From: Candidatus Aphodovivens avistercoris
GTDB taxonomy: Bacteria > Actinomycetota > Coriobacteriia > Coriobacteriales > Eggerthellaceae
Assembly (NCBI GenBank): GCA_018710945.1
Contig: DVIW01000017.1
Span: 1-64,000, forward strand
Direction: 5' to 3'
DNA length: 64,000 bases
Shown here piece after piece: positions 1 to 8,579 of this stretch; the first letter of the stretch is position 1; every line of letters begins with the position of its first letter. The position numbers were made by a program, and so were the translations under genes. A model generated the notes under the pieces. It worked only from the letters and a program-made list of their open reading frames with translations. It was not told the origin of the DNA and did no database searches.

Positions 1-47
1 CCTGCGGAAAGGCCGATTATCCAACACGCATCATCCTTGGTGACCAT
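1..47 (-). CDS. 5' end of an unidentified gene running off the left edge
   Basis: The minus strand has ATG at 47 preceded by a good AAGGAG-type ribosome binding site with normal spacing. It opens a frame reading MVTKDDACWIIGLSA before the window ends. Further upstream on the same strand a TATAAT box lies at 93-88. Fifteen residues are too few to identify the product. The gene is divergent from the Mrr-type nuclease that starts at 366 and sits in the same low-GC stretch, so it may belong to the same acquired island. Confidence 0.5.
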   Translation of the reverse strand, partial: MVTKDDACWIIGLSA

Positions 48-365
48 AGGAGCTCCTTCGCTTTCGCCTGCTATCTAAGCAAGAAAGATTATAGGAAAAG
101 TCCCAGTATCCAAAGCGGTCTAACACAACGATAAAACCGGACAAATCAATACCAGACGCCCGCTTTCCGAGCACAATTCGCTCGAGGCGATGAGACGAGA
201 ACCGCGCTCGTCCAAAAGGAAGCCGGCTGCCCGCCTCGCCGCACGTCGCAAACGGCACAGCAGCGATTGCGTCCCCTATCACCAAATCCCTGGATCATTG
301 CGCCACTAAAACAAACTTCACTGCTAGAATTGCGACAGCCCCCATTGCTCCGAAAGGATTCGCCT
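48..365. other. Divergent intergenic region with AT-rich promoter segment
   Basis: This spacer separates the minus-strand partial gene from the plus-strand Mrr-type nuclease. A TATAAT hexamer on the minus strand (88-93) is a plausible -10 box for the left gene; its -35 is not clear. On the plus strand TAGAAT at 325-330 lies 36 nt before the nuclease ATG, without a well-spaced -35. No convincing gene is present; the open frames here have no ribosome binding site. Confidence 0.4.
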
Positions 366-1319
366 ATGGCCGTCCCCAAGTACAACGAAATGATGCTTCC
401 CATTCTTCAACGCCTTGGACAGAACGAGGACGACGACGCTCTTTCGTCAAAGCAGATCCGCGAATTCGTGGTCGACTATTTCCACCTCACGGAGGAAGAT
501 CGAGCTGAAGCTATACCCAGCGGCTTCGCCCGTTACATGAACAATGCACAATGGGCATGCACTTACCTCAAACAGGCGCACCTTATAAAGTCGCCCAAAC
601 GGGCCGCATTCCAAATAACCGAACGCGGGCGACAATACCTCGATAGAGGGAAAACCAAGATCAGCAAAAACGATCTTATGGAGTTCCCCGAATTCAAAGC
701 GTTCGCCACCAAAGGAAGAAAGAAAACTGGTCCTGAGCCTTCGGAAAACACAATCGTCAACGAAGGGAGCAAGCGGCAGTCAGACACCACTCCCGAAGAT
801 GTCATCGACCAGTCTTTCGAGGACATCAACAATGCGCTGGCTAGTGATCTCATTGATCTCGTCATGCAGCAATCTCCCGAGTTCTTCGAAAAGCTCGTGG
901 TTGACCTCCTGCTCGCAATGGGCTATGGCGATTCGCGCTCAGAATCAGGAACGGTCACCAAGCGCTCCGGTGATGGAGGGATTGACGGCATCATCCGAGA
1001 AGACAAGCTCGGCTTCGACAACATTTATATCCAAGCCAAGCGCTGGGACCCCGCCAAAAGCGTCAACTCCCCCGAACTTCAAGCGTTCGTCGGCGCGCTT
1101 ACCGGAGCTGGAGCAAACAAGGGCCTGTTCATCACCACAGCCCGTTTTTCTTCAGGCGCAAAAGAGTACGCGAAGAAACAACACGCCGTGAAGCTGGTGC
1201 TGGTCGACGGCAACGAGCTCGCGCAGCTGATGATCGCGCACGGCGTAGGCGTATCCGTGAAGCACCGCTACGAGATAAAGGGCGTAGACCGCGACTATTT
1301 CGAGACCGAATCGGAGTAG
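366..1319 (+). CDS. Mrr-family restriction endonuclease
   Basis: Predicted 317-aa type IV-like restriction endonuclease that would cut foreign or modified DNA. Residues about 8-95 resemble the Mrr N-terminal winged-helix domain. Residues about 165-290 form an Mrr_cat PD-(D/E)xK nuclease core, with SGDGGIDG (Asp207) and YIQAKRW (Gln223, Lys225) matching the D...QxK active site. A polar linker (about 105-160) joins them. The frame is open from 267, but ATG at 366 follows a GAAAGGA site at normal spacing and begins the conserved domain. It lies in a lower-GC island with an unknown 406-aa gene downstream. Family assignment is firm; which DNA modification it recognises cannot be told from sequence. 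Confidence 0.9.
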   Translation: MAVPKYNEMMLPILQRLGQNEDDDALSSKQIREFVVDYFHLTEEDRAEAIPSGFARYMNNAQWACTYLKQAHLIKSPKRAAFQITERGRQYLDRGKTKISKNDLMEFPEFKAFATKGRKKTGPEPSENTIVNEGSKRQSDTTPEDVIDQSFEDINNALASDLIDLVMQQSPEFFEKLVVDLLLAMGYGDSRSESGTVTKRSGDGGIDGIIREDKLGFDNIYIQAKRWDPAKSVNSPELQAFVGALTGAGANKGLFITTARFSSGAKEYAKKQHAVKLVLVDGNELAQLMIAHGVGVSVKHRYEIKGVDRDYFETESE

Positions 1320-1964
1320 AGGCATTAGGCTCCACGGCTAAGCCCGCTGCTGATGTCAACGAAAAGACCTCGTGGAAAGCCAGCGCGACGCTCTGCATCC
1401 CCCTGCTATTATGCACCCGCACGTAGCGCAGTGCTTATCGCGCAGTTTTGATAGTCGCGCAAAGTGTATTGGGGCGGGACTCCCCAACCGATCGCGCACG
1501 CGCGGAATATGTCCGTTTTGAGACCAAAAGCGGGGTCAAGCCCAGAGAAAAACGTGTTGGCCGACTTGAGGACGCCCTCAGCAAAGGGCTCCAGGCCGCT
1601 GTTCGATTCCCAGGCGCAACTCGCTAAGTCAGGTCAAACTCAGATTGCTCTTTGCATTGAAACGAGAGTCAGCCAGGAAGAAAGACCCATAGATTCCTTG
1701 CCAACGACCCCATAGAAGCAAACCGCATTGTCCGCTACTGCAACGTTGGATCTAACGCTAACTCACCAAATGCCGCGTCGCATCATAAAGCAAGAACCTC
1801 GGCTATCGAAACGTTCAGCTCAATCCGCATCACTTCTTCAGTCTCGACATTACGTCGAAGCTGACGGACAACGCCACCTTGCGGATAACCTAAAATGAAC
1901 CAAGAGATTAGCCGTTTCGCTGCCCTTCCAGCAGCACTTTTTGCAGAAGATTCGGAGGCGCCTC
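1320..1964. other. 645-nt low-GC gap without a supportable gene
   Basis: This stretch between the Mrr nuclease and the 406-aa unknown gene has a clearly lower GC than the rest of the window. An open frame at 1464-1715 (83 aa) has no ribosome binding site and a composition unlike a real protein. I see no tRNA, inverted repeat or transposase fragment. It may be decayed coding sequence of the island. The last 25 nt carry the GGAGGCG ribosome binding site of the next gene. Confidence 0.5.
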
Positions 1965-3185
1965 ATGTCCGAAAGCACCCAGGAAACCAAGCTGACCCCC
2001 ATGACTCCAAGCAAGGTTGAAATCACCCAGCAGATCGCCGGCGAAATCGTCCGTCTAGCACCCGCAGACATCGACATCGACCTCGCGCCCGCCGTAAAGG
2101 TGCCATTGGATCAGATAGCTTCACTCGGCACTGGATTCGCATCGATTCCGGAGCGGTTCCGAACGATCACCATGCAAAACAGCGGCACCCTAATGGAAGC
2201 GTTCGACAAGTCCGGAAGACAGCTGAACTTGTCGGAGCTCCAAAAGTTCAACAATGGCTCCGGCAGCCTCGGATCGCTAAGAGATGCAACCGGTTTTCAC
2301 CAGGCGAGACTCCGCGAAGCCCCCGGCGCACCATTCACTGCCCCCATCAACCCCGCAACTATCGCCATGGCGGTCGCGCTTTCGCAGATCAATCAGAAAC
2401 TCGACACCATCCAACAAACTCAACAGGAGATGTTCGACTATCTAAAGCAGCAGGACAAAGCGAAGCTTCGCGCTGACCTCCAGACACTTGTCGACATGAT
2501 GGATGGCTACCGATTCAACTGGGAGAACTCGACGTTCCGACAGAACAAGCACGCCAAAGCGCTGGACATCAGACAAGATGCCGAGCAGTCCATCATTCAC
2601 CTTCGTGCGCAGATCAAAACGAGACTCGCCGAGAAAAGCCCGATAGCAAATCGCTTTGAGATCTCCCGGCGCTTAAATGAGGTGCTTGACCGTCTGAAGG
2701 AGTATCAACTGTCGCTGTATCTCTATGCGTTCGCAGCCTTTGCTGAGGTCATGATGCTGGGAAACTTCGACGAGGACTACCTCAAAGCCATCGCCAACAA
2801 AATCGAAGAACGCTCTCTTCAATACCGCCAGGTATACACAGAATGCTACAACATCATCGAAAGCAGTTCCGAAAAGGCTTTGGACAGCACCGTCCTTGGT
2901 GGCCTCTCCATCGCCGGCAAGACACTTGGCGGCTTCATCAAGAACACGCCCCTTGGAAACCTCACGCCCATCGACGAAGCGCTCGAAGGTGCCGGAGAGA
3001 GCATCGGTTCCTTCAACGAAAGTCAAACCGAAAAACTGCTCGAAAAGCTCCGCCTTGCGAAGACCCCCGAAGTGAAAGCTTTCTCAGACAGCCTGGCGTC
3101 GGTCAATGTGATCTACAACAAGCCCACACGAATCCTCGCTGACTCCGAAAACGTTTACATGCTCCCGCTCGAGCAATCCGCGTGA
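1965..3185 (+). CDS. Conserved hypothetical protein, 406 aa, in restriction-type island
   Basis: Function unknown. The ATG at 1965 follows GGAGGCG by 5 nt; an in-frame TTG at 1941 is less likely. The protein is soluble (no signal peptide or clear membrane span) and mostly helical. Residues 17-60 contain a conserved-looking ITQQIAGEIVRL...DIDLAP segment. Residues 140-180 are a Gln/Lys-rich predicted coiled coil (QINQKLDTIQQTQQEMFDYL). Residues 240-300 are rich in Tyr/Phe/Leu (KEYQLSLYLYAFAAFAEVM), and 310-350 are Gly-rich (LGGLSIAGKTLGGF). It resembles hypothetical proteins I associate with Firmicutes mobile regions, but I cannot name a domain. GC and codon use are lower than in core genes, and the Mrr nuclease lies 645 nt upstream, so a defence or island-maintenance role is possible but unproven. 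Confidence 0.75.
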   Translation: MSESTQETKLTPMTPSKVEITQQIAGEIVRLAPADIDIDLAPAVKVPLDQIASLGTGFASIPERFRTITMQNSGTLMEAFDKSGRQLNLSELQKFNNGSGSLGSLRDATGFHQARLREAPGAPFTAPINPATIAMAVALSQINQKLDTIQQTQQEMFDYLKQQDKAKLRADLQTLVDMMDGYRFNWENSTFRQNKHAKALDIRQDAEQSIIHLRAQIKTRLAEKSPIANRFEISRRLNEVLDRLKEYQLSLYLYAFAAFAEVMMLGNFDEDYLKAIANKIEERSLQYRQVYTECYNIIESSSEKALDSTVLGGLSIAGKTLGGFIKNTPLGNLTPIDEALEGAGESIGSFNESQTEKLLEKLRLAKTPEVKAFSDSLASVNVIYNKPTRILADSENVYMLPLEQSA

Positions 3186-3223
3186 CGGATCTACGAAAAC
3201 CGCAAAGCCGCCGATAATCGCTT

Positions 3224-4132
3224 TTGCAAACGCCGAAGCGCGACAAAGTCCTTTCCCACGACAGCCCTCTGTACGGAAGGAGGACGGCACAGCTCCGCCT
3301 CAAACCCCTCGCCTTCTCCGAATTGCGCGAGGCGTACCCCATGATTCCCTACAAGCAGCTGGCGAGCCTGTACGCGATCACCGGAGGAGTGCCGAAATAC
3401 CTGGATATCCTCGACCCTGCGGAACTCGCGGCGTGCGCCAACGAAACCGAAGCCGCCTTGTTTTTCGAGGAAGGGATCGTGCGCAACGTCCTTTCCCCTT
3501 CGGGTTTTCTGTACGAGGAACCCTATTTCCTCTTCGCGCAGGAAGGGCGCGACCCTGCAAGCCACCTCTCGCTGGTCTCGGTCATCGCGCGGGGAAGCCG
3601 ACGCGCCGCAGAGATCGCCCGCACGACGGGAATGAAGGAATCAGCCCTGCCGGTCTACCTTAAAACGCTCATCGACCTGGGCAACATCGAGAGGGAGGTG
3701 CCGTCCAACGAAGACGCTCCGGAAAGAAGCAAGAACGGGCTCTACCACGTCGCAGACGAGTTCCTGACGTTCTGGTTCCGCTACGTGCAGCCGTTCGCAA
3801 GCGATTTGGAGATGGGAAACGTCCGCCCAAGCCTCAAAGCGCTTGAAAAGACGTTTGAAAGCGACGCGGTTCCGTTCCTCTTCGAGCGCCTGTCCCGCCA
3901 AGCGTTCACGCGTCTGTGCGCCGAAGGGAAGATCGACTTCCAGCCGTTGCGCGTCGGATCGTACTGGACGCGCACCTCCGAATGGGAGCTGGACGTGTGC
4001 GCGTTCGATCGCGACAGCGGAAGGGCGTTCTACGGCGAATGCAAGTGCCACAAGAACAAGCCGTTCTCGCTGGAAGAGTACCGCGCTTTGGTCCGTGACG
4101 CAGCAAGCGCCCCGGTCAGCTCCCCATCGTGA
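3224..4132 (+). pseudogene. Truncated AAA ATPase with DUF234 domain (both ends missing)
   Basis: The translation from about 3245 (KVLSHDSPLYGRRTAQLRL) matches the middle of archaeal-type ATP_bind_2/DUF234 ATPases. These normally start with a P-loop about 150-180 residues earlier, and no Walker A exists here or in the other frames upstream. The DUF234 region is recognisable through LYHVADEFLTFWFRYV and a nuclease-like core (SEWELDVCAFDRDSGRAFYGECKCHKNK). Family members continue well beyond EYRALVRDA, but here the frame ends in SSPS at 4132, inside the 3' end of the opposing RhuM-Fic gene. No proper start or ribosome binding site is visible. I read it as a remnant deleted at both ends; the intact family is an ATPase of unsettled function. 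Confidence 0.8.
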
Positions 4133-5060
4133 TGAAGTTCACCACCAGCGCGATCATGATGTCCTTCTCCTCGGGTTTCGACTCGGCGATCATGACGGTC
4201 ACCGCCACCAGCGTGCTGTCGTCTATCGCCTTGCGGCCATTGACGAACAGCGCGCCGTTTCGGTCGAGGAAGTAGAGGAACATGGTCGCCGCGATGCGCT
4301 TGTTCCCGTCGAGGAACGCATGGTTCTTGATCACCAGGTAGAGCAGGTTGGCCGCTTTCTCCTGAAGGCTCGGGTAGATCTCCTGCCCGTCGAAGCCCTG
4401 GTAGATGCTGCCGAGCGTGCCCTTGAACGACTCGTCCTTCTCCACGCCGAACAGATCGCTCTCGCTACCGAACCGCATGCCGTCGATGACCTCCCGGCAC
4501 TCCCCGTACGAGAGCACGTGCGTGGCCTTGCTGCCCTCGGGCACCCGGACGCGCTGGTGATCGTAGTCGTCGAGCAAGTCGAGCGCCGCCGTGTAGCTGC
4601 TCACGATGTCGAGCACCTGGCGCGTCTCCAAGCTGTCGGGGATGCGCGCCATCACCTGCGCTACCTTCCCCAGCTGGGCCAGCCGGCGTTCGTTGGCCGC
4701 CGCGCCCTCGATGATGTAGCGCCGCAGCACGCCGGTTGCCCAACGGCGGAACTCCACGCCCCGCTGCGACTTCACGCGATAGCCGACCGAGATGACGACA
4801 TCGAGGTTGTAGAACTCGACCTGGCGCTCAACCAAACGCCCTCCCTCGTTTTGAACTGTTGCAAAAAATGCAACGGTTGAATCCCGCTCAAGTTCGCCCT
4901 CTTTGAAAACGTTGTTGACGTGCCTTGAGATGGTGGACTTGTCCCTCCCGAACAGCTCCACCATCTGCGCCTGGGACAGCCACACCGTGTCGCCGTCGGT
5001 GGCAACGTCAAGCGTCACCGCGCTGTCAGCCGATTCAAACAGGACAATGCCGTCGCTCAT
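4116..5060 (-). CDS. RhuM-type protein fused to Fic/Doc domain
   Basis: 314 aa. Residues about 5-120 match the RhuM virulence-protein family (FYNLDVVISVGYRVKSQRG, FRRWATGVLRRYI) and include an HTH-like segment WLSQAQMVELFGRDKSTISRH. Residues about 190-290 form a Fic/Doc fold with active-site loop HAFLDGNKR (His247, Asp251, Asn253, Arg255). This is Doc-like (Asp, Lys variants), so NMP transfer or phosphotransfer on a protein target is expected. The start at 5060 was chosen because GGGAGG lies 7 nt upstream; the ATG at 5066 would be too close to it. Its last 17 nt overlap the ATPase remnant on the other strand. Such genes often act in toxin or abortive systems; no antitoxin partner is obvious here. 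Confidence 0.88.
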   Translation of the reverse strand: MSDGIVLFESADSAVTLDVATDGDTVWLSQAQMVELFGRDKSTISRHVNNVFKEGELERDSTVAFFATVQNEGGRLVERQVEFYNLDVVISVGYRVKSQRGVEFRRWATGVLRRYIIEGAAANERRLAQLGKVAQVMARIPDSLETRQVLDIVSSYTAALDLLDDYDHQRVRVPEGSKATHVLSYGECREVIDGMRFGSESDLFGVEKDESFKGTLGSIYQGFDGQEIYPSLQEKAANLLYLVIKNHAFLDGNKRIAATMFLYFLDRNGALFVNGRKAIDDSTLVAVTVMIAESKPEEKDIMIALVVNFITMGS

Positions 5061-5290
5061 GCCCATCCTCCCATCGCCCGCATCGACACAGCGAAGGACG
5101 CCGCGCCGCTTTGAAACCGTTTCCGCTAGCATGAACGTACAACATCCGATAATGAAGCGAGAATCCCAAAAAGTCGAACTTTCTTGCGCGAAGCAGCAGA
5201 AGGCCAACGTCCGCCCCGTAGCTTCGGCATGACGACGCGCCTGCGCTACAATGCGAGCGGCAGCATCCCTTGGAAACGAAAGCGAGCCCC

Positions 5291-5980
5291 ATGCCTGAGA
5301 CCCGAAGCATCATGGACGTCATCCGCGCGCGGCATTCGGTGCGCGACTACGAGCGGCGCCCCATCGAGCCCGAAACGCTTGCCGCGCTGCAGCGCGTCGT
5401 GGACGGCTGCGCGCGGGATAGCGGGCTCGACATCCAGATCGTCACCGACAACCCCGAGGCGTTCCAGCTCGTCGCGCGCGTCGGGTTCGTCCGTGGCGCC
5501 GCGACGCACATCGCTTTCGTGACGGACGGCTCCGCGCAAGACGAGGCAGTCGGCTACTGGGGCCAGCGCATCGTGCTGGCGGCTCAGGCGCTCGGGCTTA
5601 ACACGTGCTGGGTCGCGTTCATCGCGCGGAAGAAGTCGCGCGCCCAGGTGCCTGCCGACAAGACACTGCGCATCGGCATCGCCGTGGGATACGGCACGAC
5701 GCAAGGATCGCCCCGCAGGACGAAGCCTGCCGACGCCCTGTGCGCGATCGAGGGCAGAGGCCCGGCTCCCGCCTGGTTCGCCACCGCCCTGGAGGCGGCT
5801 CAGCTGGCGCCGACGGCCATGAACAACCAGCACTTCCGCATCACCCTGCGCGCCGATGGCCGCACGGTCTGCGCCCAGGCCACCAAGCGCGGCGGATGGA
5901 ACGCCATCGACCTGGGCATCGTGAAGCGCAACTTCGAGGAAGCCGCCAACGAGACCGGCGCCGACTGGCGCTGGGAGTAG
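5291..5980 (+). CDS. Nitroreductase family protein (FMN-dependent)
   Basis: 229 aa, a putative FMN-binding oxidoreductase of the nitroreductase superfamily, closest by eye to the TM1586-like branch. Visible features are the N-terminal RARHSVRDYERRPIEP arginine-rich FMN-phosphate segment, YWGQRIVLAAQALGLNTCWVAF in the middle (helix and strand bordering the flavin) and a C-terminal half with APTAMNNQHFRI. Cofactor and family are well supported; the substrate is not. It stands alone, with RhuM-Fic divergent upstream and tRNA-Thr downstream. The ATG at 5291 is preferred over TTG 5270 because it is just ahead of the conserved domain, although neither has a strong ribosome binding site. Confidence 0.85.
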   Translation: MPETRSIMDVIRARHSVRDYERRPIEPETLAALQRVVDGCARDSGLDIQIVTDNPEAFQLVARVGFVRGAATHIAFVTDGSAQDEAVGYWGQRIVLAAQALGLNTCWVAFIARKKSRAQVPADKTLRIGIAVGYGTTQGSPRRTKPADALCAIEGRGPAPAWFATALEAAQLAPTAMNNQHFRITLRADGRTVCAQATKRGGWNAIDLGIVKRNFEEAANETGADWRWE

Positions 5981-6072
5981 TCCGTTTCTGCGGCGGTTCG
6001 CCCCGCTTCGCCGCAAGCGCGCGAAACAGCTCGCCGAGCGGGGCACGGCGAAGCGTGGCGCGTCGGCGCTTC

Positions 6073-6101
6073 TTCCCATTTCAAAGGGGTTGGCGTACAA
6101 T
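6073..6101 (+). promoter_or_regulatory. Promoter for tRNA-Thr
   Basis: TTCCCA (6073-6078) and TACAAT (6096-6101) are separated by 17 nt. The -10 ends 22 nt before the tRNA-Thr 5' end, a usual distance for a stable-RNA promoter. The -35 is a weak match to TTGACA, so the call rests mainly on the -10 and position. Confidence 0.5.
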
Positions 6102-6123
6102 AGCCCGACGCGGTTCTTGGAAA

Positions 6124-6198
6124 GCCAGCGTGACGCAACGGTAGCGTAGCGGTTTTGTAAACCGCCTGTTGCAGGTTCGAATCCTGTCGCTGGCTCCA
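6124..6198 (+). tRNA. tRNA-Thr (anticodon UGU)
   Basis: A full cloverleaf is visible: acceptor GCCAGCG pairs with CGCTGGC; D-stem ACGC/GCGT; anticodon stem GCGGT/ACCGC enclosing TTTGTAA, giving anticodon TGT (reads ACA); T-arm CAGGTTCGAATCCTG. The discriminator U and CCA (6196-6198) are genome-encoded. A single tRNA gene, not in a cluster; the radical SAM gene converges on it from the right. Confidence 0.96.
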
Positions 6199-6253
6199 GC
6201 TTTCCGCTTCCCACGCGGCGCCCTTCACCGCATCGAAGCTGCTTTTCGCGCGC

Positions 6254-7264
6254 CTATCCCTTCCCCGCAACGCCCGTCAGATCGAACGGCGGGATGAAGC
6301 TTTCCTCGGCCGCGCCGCCCTCTTGCCAGAAGTAGTCTTGAACGCCCAGGTCGTCCGCAAAGTCCATCAGGCGCTCGTAGTCCTCGTCGGGAACGCGGCA
6401 GGCCAGCTCCGGGCAAGCGTCCAGCACGCGCCGCGCCCGCTGGTCGCCCGCACGGGCCGCCTCGGCGACCACGGGCGTGTACTGGTTCATCAGAGACAGC
6501 AGCACCGAGCCGCCGTAGCGCTCATGCAGCAGCCGCACCACGCGCTTGGAGTCTTCCAGGCCTCCCGGCAGCATCAGATGCCGCACCACCACGCCACCCG
6601 CAAGGCGCGGCGCGCCGTCCACCTCGTCGAAACGCGGTTCGCCCGCCGTGCGCACCATCTCGTCCAGCGCCGCCAGGGCAACCTCAACGTAGTCGGGCGC
6701 GCTCGAGTACCGCCGCGCGGGCTCCGCCGAGCCGTACTTGAAATCGGTTAGGTACGCGTCCACCGTCCCGACGTTGGCCCGCACCGCCGCAACCGTCTCG
6801 TAGCCCGAGGTGTTCCACACCACCGGCACGCCCAGGCCTACCGCGCGCGCCTGGCGAACGGCCTCGCGCGCTTGCGGCGCATAGTGCGTGGGGGTGACGA
6901 AGTTGACGTTCAGCGCGCCCTGCGCCTCCAGCTCGAGACACATCTGCGCCACGCGTGCCACCGTCACCGGCGCGCCGGCGCGCCCCGCCGCGATGACGGC
7001 GTTCTGGCAGTAGGAACAGCGCAACGGGCAGTTGGAGAAGAACACGGTGCCGCTGCCGCGCGCGCCGCTCACAGGCGGCTCTTCCCAGAAGTGCAGGGCC
7101 GCGCGCGCCACCAGCAGCTCGTCACCTGCGCCGCAAACCCCCCGCTGCCCCGCGCGGCGGTTCGCCCCGCAGCGGCGCGGGCACAGATCGCACGACTCCG
7201 GAAGGAGCGCGGCGTCGCCCGATGCCGGCCCAAGCGCGCCCGGCTTCTCCGTCTCCTCGTCCAC
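6254..7264 (-). CDS. Radical SAM protein, PflA-activase-like
   Basis: 336 aa. The core motif CPLRCSYC (Cys79, Cys83, Cys86) has the CX3CX2C spacing that binds the SAM-cleaving 4Fe-4S cluster. Four N-terminal cysteines (CDLCPRRC at 25-32 and Cys44) could hold another metal or cluster. The layout matches the COG1313-type proteins related to pyruvate formate-lyase activase, whose substrates are mostly unknown. The GTG at 7264 was chosen because AAGGAGG lies 5-6 nt upstream; the frame stays open further upstream but in low-quality Arg-rich sequence. It requires anaerobic conditions, in keeping with the rest of the window. Confidence 0.87.
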   Translation of the reverse strand: MDEETEKPGALGPASGDAALLPESCDLCPRRCGANRRAGQRGVCGAGDELLVARAALHFWEEPPVSGARGSGTVFFSNCPLRCSYCQNAVIAAGRAGAPVTVARVAQMCLELEAQGALNVNFVTPTHYAPQAREAVRQARAVGLGVPVVWNTSGYETVAAVRANVGTVDAYLTDFKYGSAEPARRYSSAPDYVEVALAALDEMVRTAGEPRFDEVDGAPRLAGGVVVRHLMLPGGLEDSKRVVRLLHERYGGSVLLSLMNQYTPVVAEAARAGDQRARRVLDACPELACRVPDEDYERLMDFADDLGVQDYFWQEGGAAEESFIPPFDLTGVAGKG

Positions 7265-7495
7265 CCCGTCCTCCTTGAAACGCCAAGCGGCCTCCCCTGC
7301 TGCGGAAGGCCGCCTTCGATCTTTCGCTTCCAACCTGTGGGCAATCGGCCCGCGCGGCAGGCGCGCACACACGCCGTGCCGCGGCCGCACCCTTCTGCGG
7401 ACGACGGCACCGCCGCCCCAGCGCTCGATGCGACGCGCCAAGCACCGCCCCAGCGCGACCGCCGCCAGCCGCCGCAGCAGCGCTCGCCGCGCCCG

Positions 7496-8518
7496 CTAGT
7501 TCTGCGAGTACGCCCCGAACCCGCCGTGGTACACGCCGTCCTTGTCGTAGCCGCGGTACCCGTCGTAGTCGTCGTAGTCCCCGTACTCGTCGTAGTCGTC
7601 CGCGCCGTCCGCAGCAGCGCCGTCCGCGCCGTCGCCGTGGTCGTGGCCGTGCTCGCCGTAGACCTGCTCGGCGCGCGACCAGTCAAGCCCCTGCTCGGCG
7701 CAGGCCGCTTCCTCGTCGTAGACCAGCGCCAGTGCCGTGGGCGCCTTGTCCGAGCCGCCGATGACCGCCAGAAGCTCCAGCAGATGGCTGCACGCCTCGG
7801 CCTGCGGCAGGATCAAGTCGGCGTCGTCGGCCGCCATCAGCGCGGCGGACAGCTCGCCCATCATCATCTCCAGCGTGTAGGTGCCCTCGAAGCGCTTCTG
7901 CGCGATGGCCGCCAGGCACACGTCCGCGAAATCCGACTCTGGGAAAGGAGCCTTTGCGGCAAGGGAATCCGCCGAAGCGGCGCGGCGCACGGCATGGCAG
8001 AGCGCCTGGGCCTCCGCAGCGCTGACCAGCATGCCCACCTGCTGCACCGTGTGCGCCGCCCGCGCCAGCTGGGCGGCCCCGAACGGCCCCATCTCCCGCA
8101 CGTCGCCCGCGATGGCCTCCAGAAGCGGCAGCGCGGCGGCCACGTCGTCCTCTTCACCCGCTGCGAAGCAGCGCAGGTTCTCGCGCCGCGCGAACGCGTC
8201 GTCAAGCGCCGGGTCGATGACCGCCAGCGGCGCCTCGACAGGGTGCAGATCGCCGATGGTCGCCACGGCGGAAAGCTCGCGCGAGAAATCCGGCGTGGAC
8301 GGCGACAGGTCGATGAGCAGCGTGCCGGGATGGGCCGCCTGGATGAAGCCGCCCTCGTCGAAGTAGGCGTCCTCAAGCGCCTGCTGGGTGGTGCAGTAGG
8401 TCACCACGCACCCGGCGTCCTCCAGCCCCTCGACGCGCTGCCACCCCGCGTTGGCCGCAAGGCGCTCCACCGCGCCGCCCACCGTCGCGTTGCCGAAATA
8501 CACGAACGTGTTCTCCAT
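7496..8518 (-). CDS. NAD(P)-binding beta-hydroxyacid dehydrogenase-like protein
   Basis: 340 aa. The first ~290 residues follow the 3-hydroxyisobutyrate dehydrogenase fold: a Rossmann start with a degenerate glycine motif (VYFGNATVGGAVE), LLIDLSPSTPDF as the usual substrate-loop strand, and the all-helical C-terminal domain (LARAAHTVQQVGML). The glycine motif lacks the usual G-x-G-xx-G order and the canonical catalytic Lys is not obvious, so activity is uncertain. The last ~50 residues are a His/Asp/Tyr/Gly tail (HGHDHGDG, then DDYDEYGDYDDYDGYRGY) unlike normal family members. The ATG at 8518 has a GGGTGAT-type site upstream. DegV lies 61 nt upstream on the same strand. Confidence 0.72.
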   Translation of the reverse strand: MENTFVYFGNATVGGAVERLAANAGWQRVEGLEDAGCVVTYCTTQQALEDAYFDEGGFIQAAHPGTLLIDLSPSTPDFSRELSAVATIGDLHPVEAPLAVIDPALDDAFARRENLRCFAAGEEDDVAAALPLLEAIAGDVREMGPFGAAQLARAAHTVQQVGMLVSAAEAQALCHAVRRAASADSLAAKAPFPESDFADVCLAAIAQKRFEGTYTLEMMMGELSAALMAADDADLILPQAEACSHLLELLAVIGGSDKAPTALALVYDEEAACAEQGLDWSRAEQVYGEHGHDHGDGADGAAADGADDYDEYGDYDDYDGYRGYDKDGVYHGGFGAYSQN

Positions 8519-8579
8519 GAGATCACCCTTCCCGCCGACGGATACCTCCGCGCGGCGCAAGCAGGCCCCTTCGGGCCGC

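Noticed and set aside
267-365. Upstream start for the Mrr nuclease at 267
   Set aside because: The extra 33 codons are not conserved-looking and lack a ribosome binding site; ATG 366 has one.
1464-1715. 83-codon open frame in the island gap
   Set aside because: No ribosome binding site, no motif, and composition typical of non-coding sequence.
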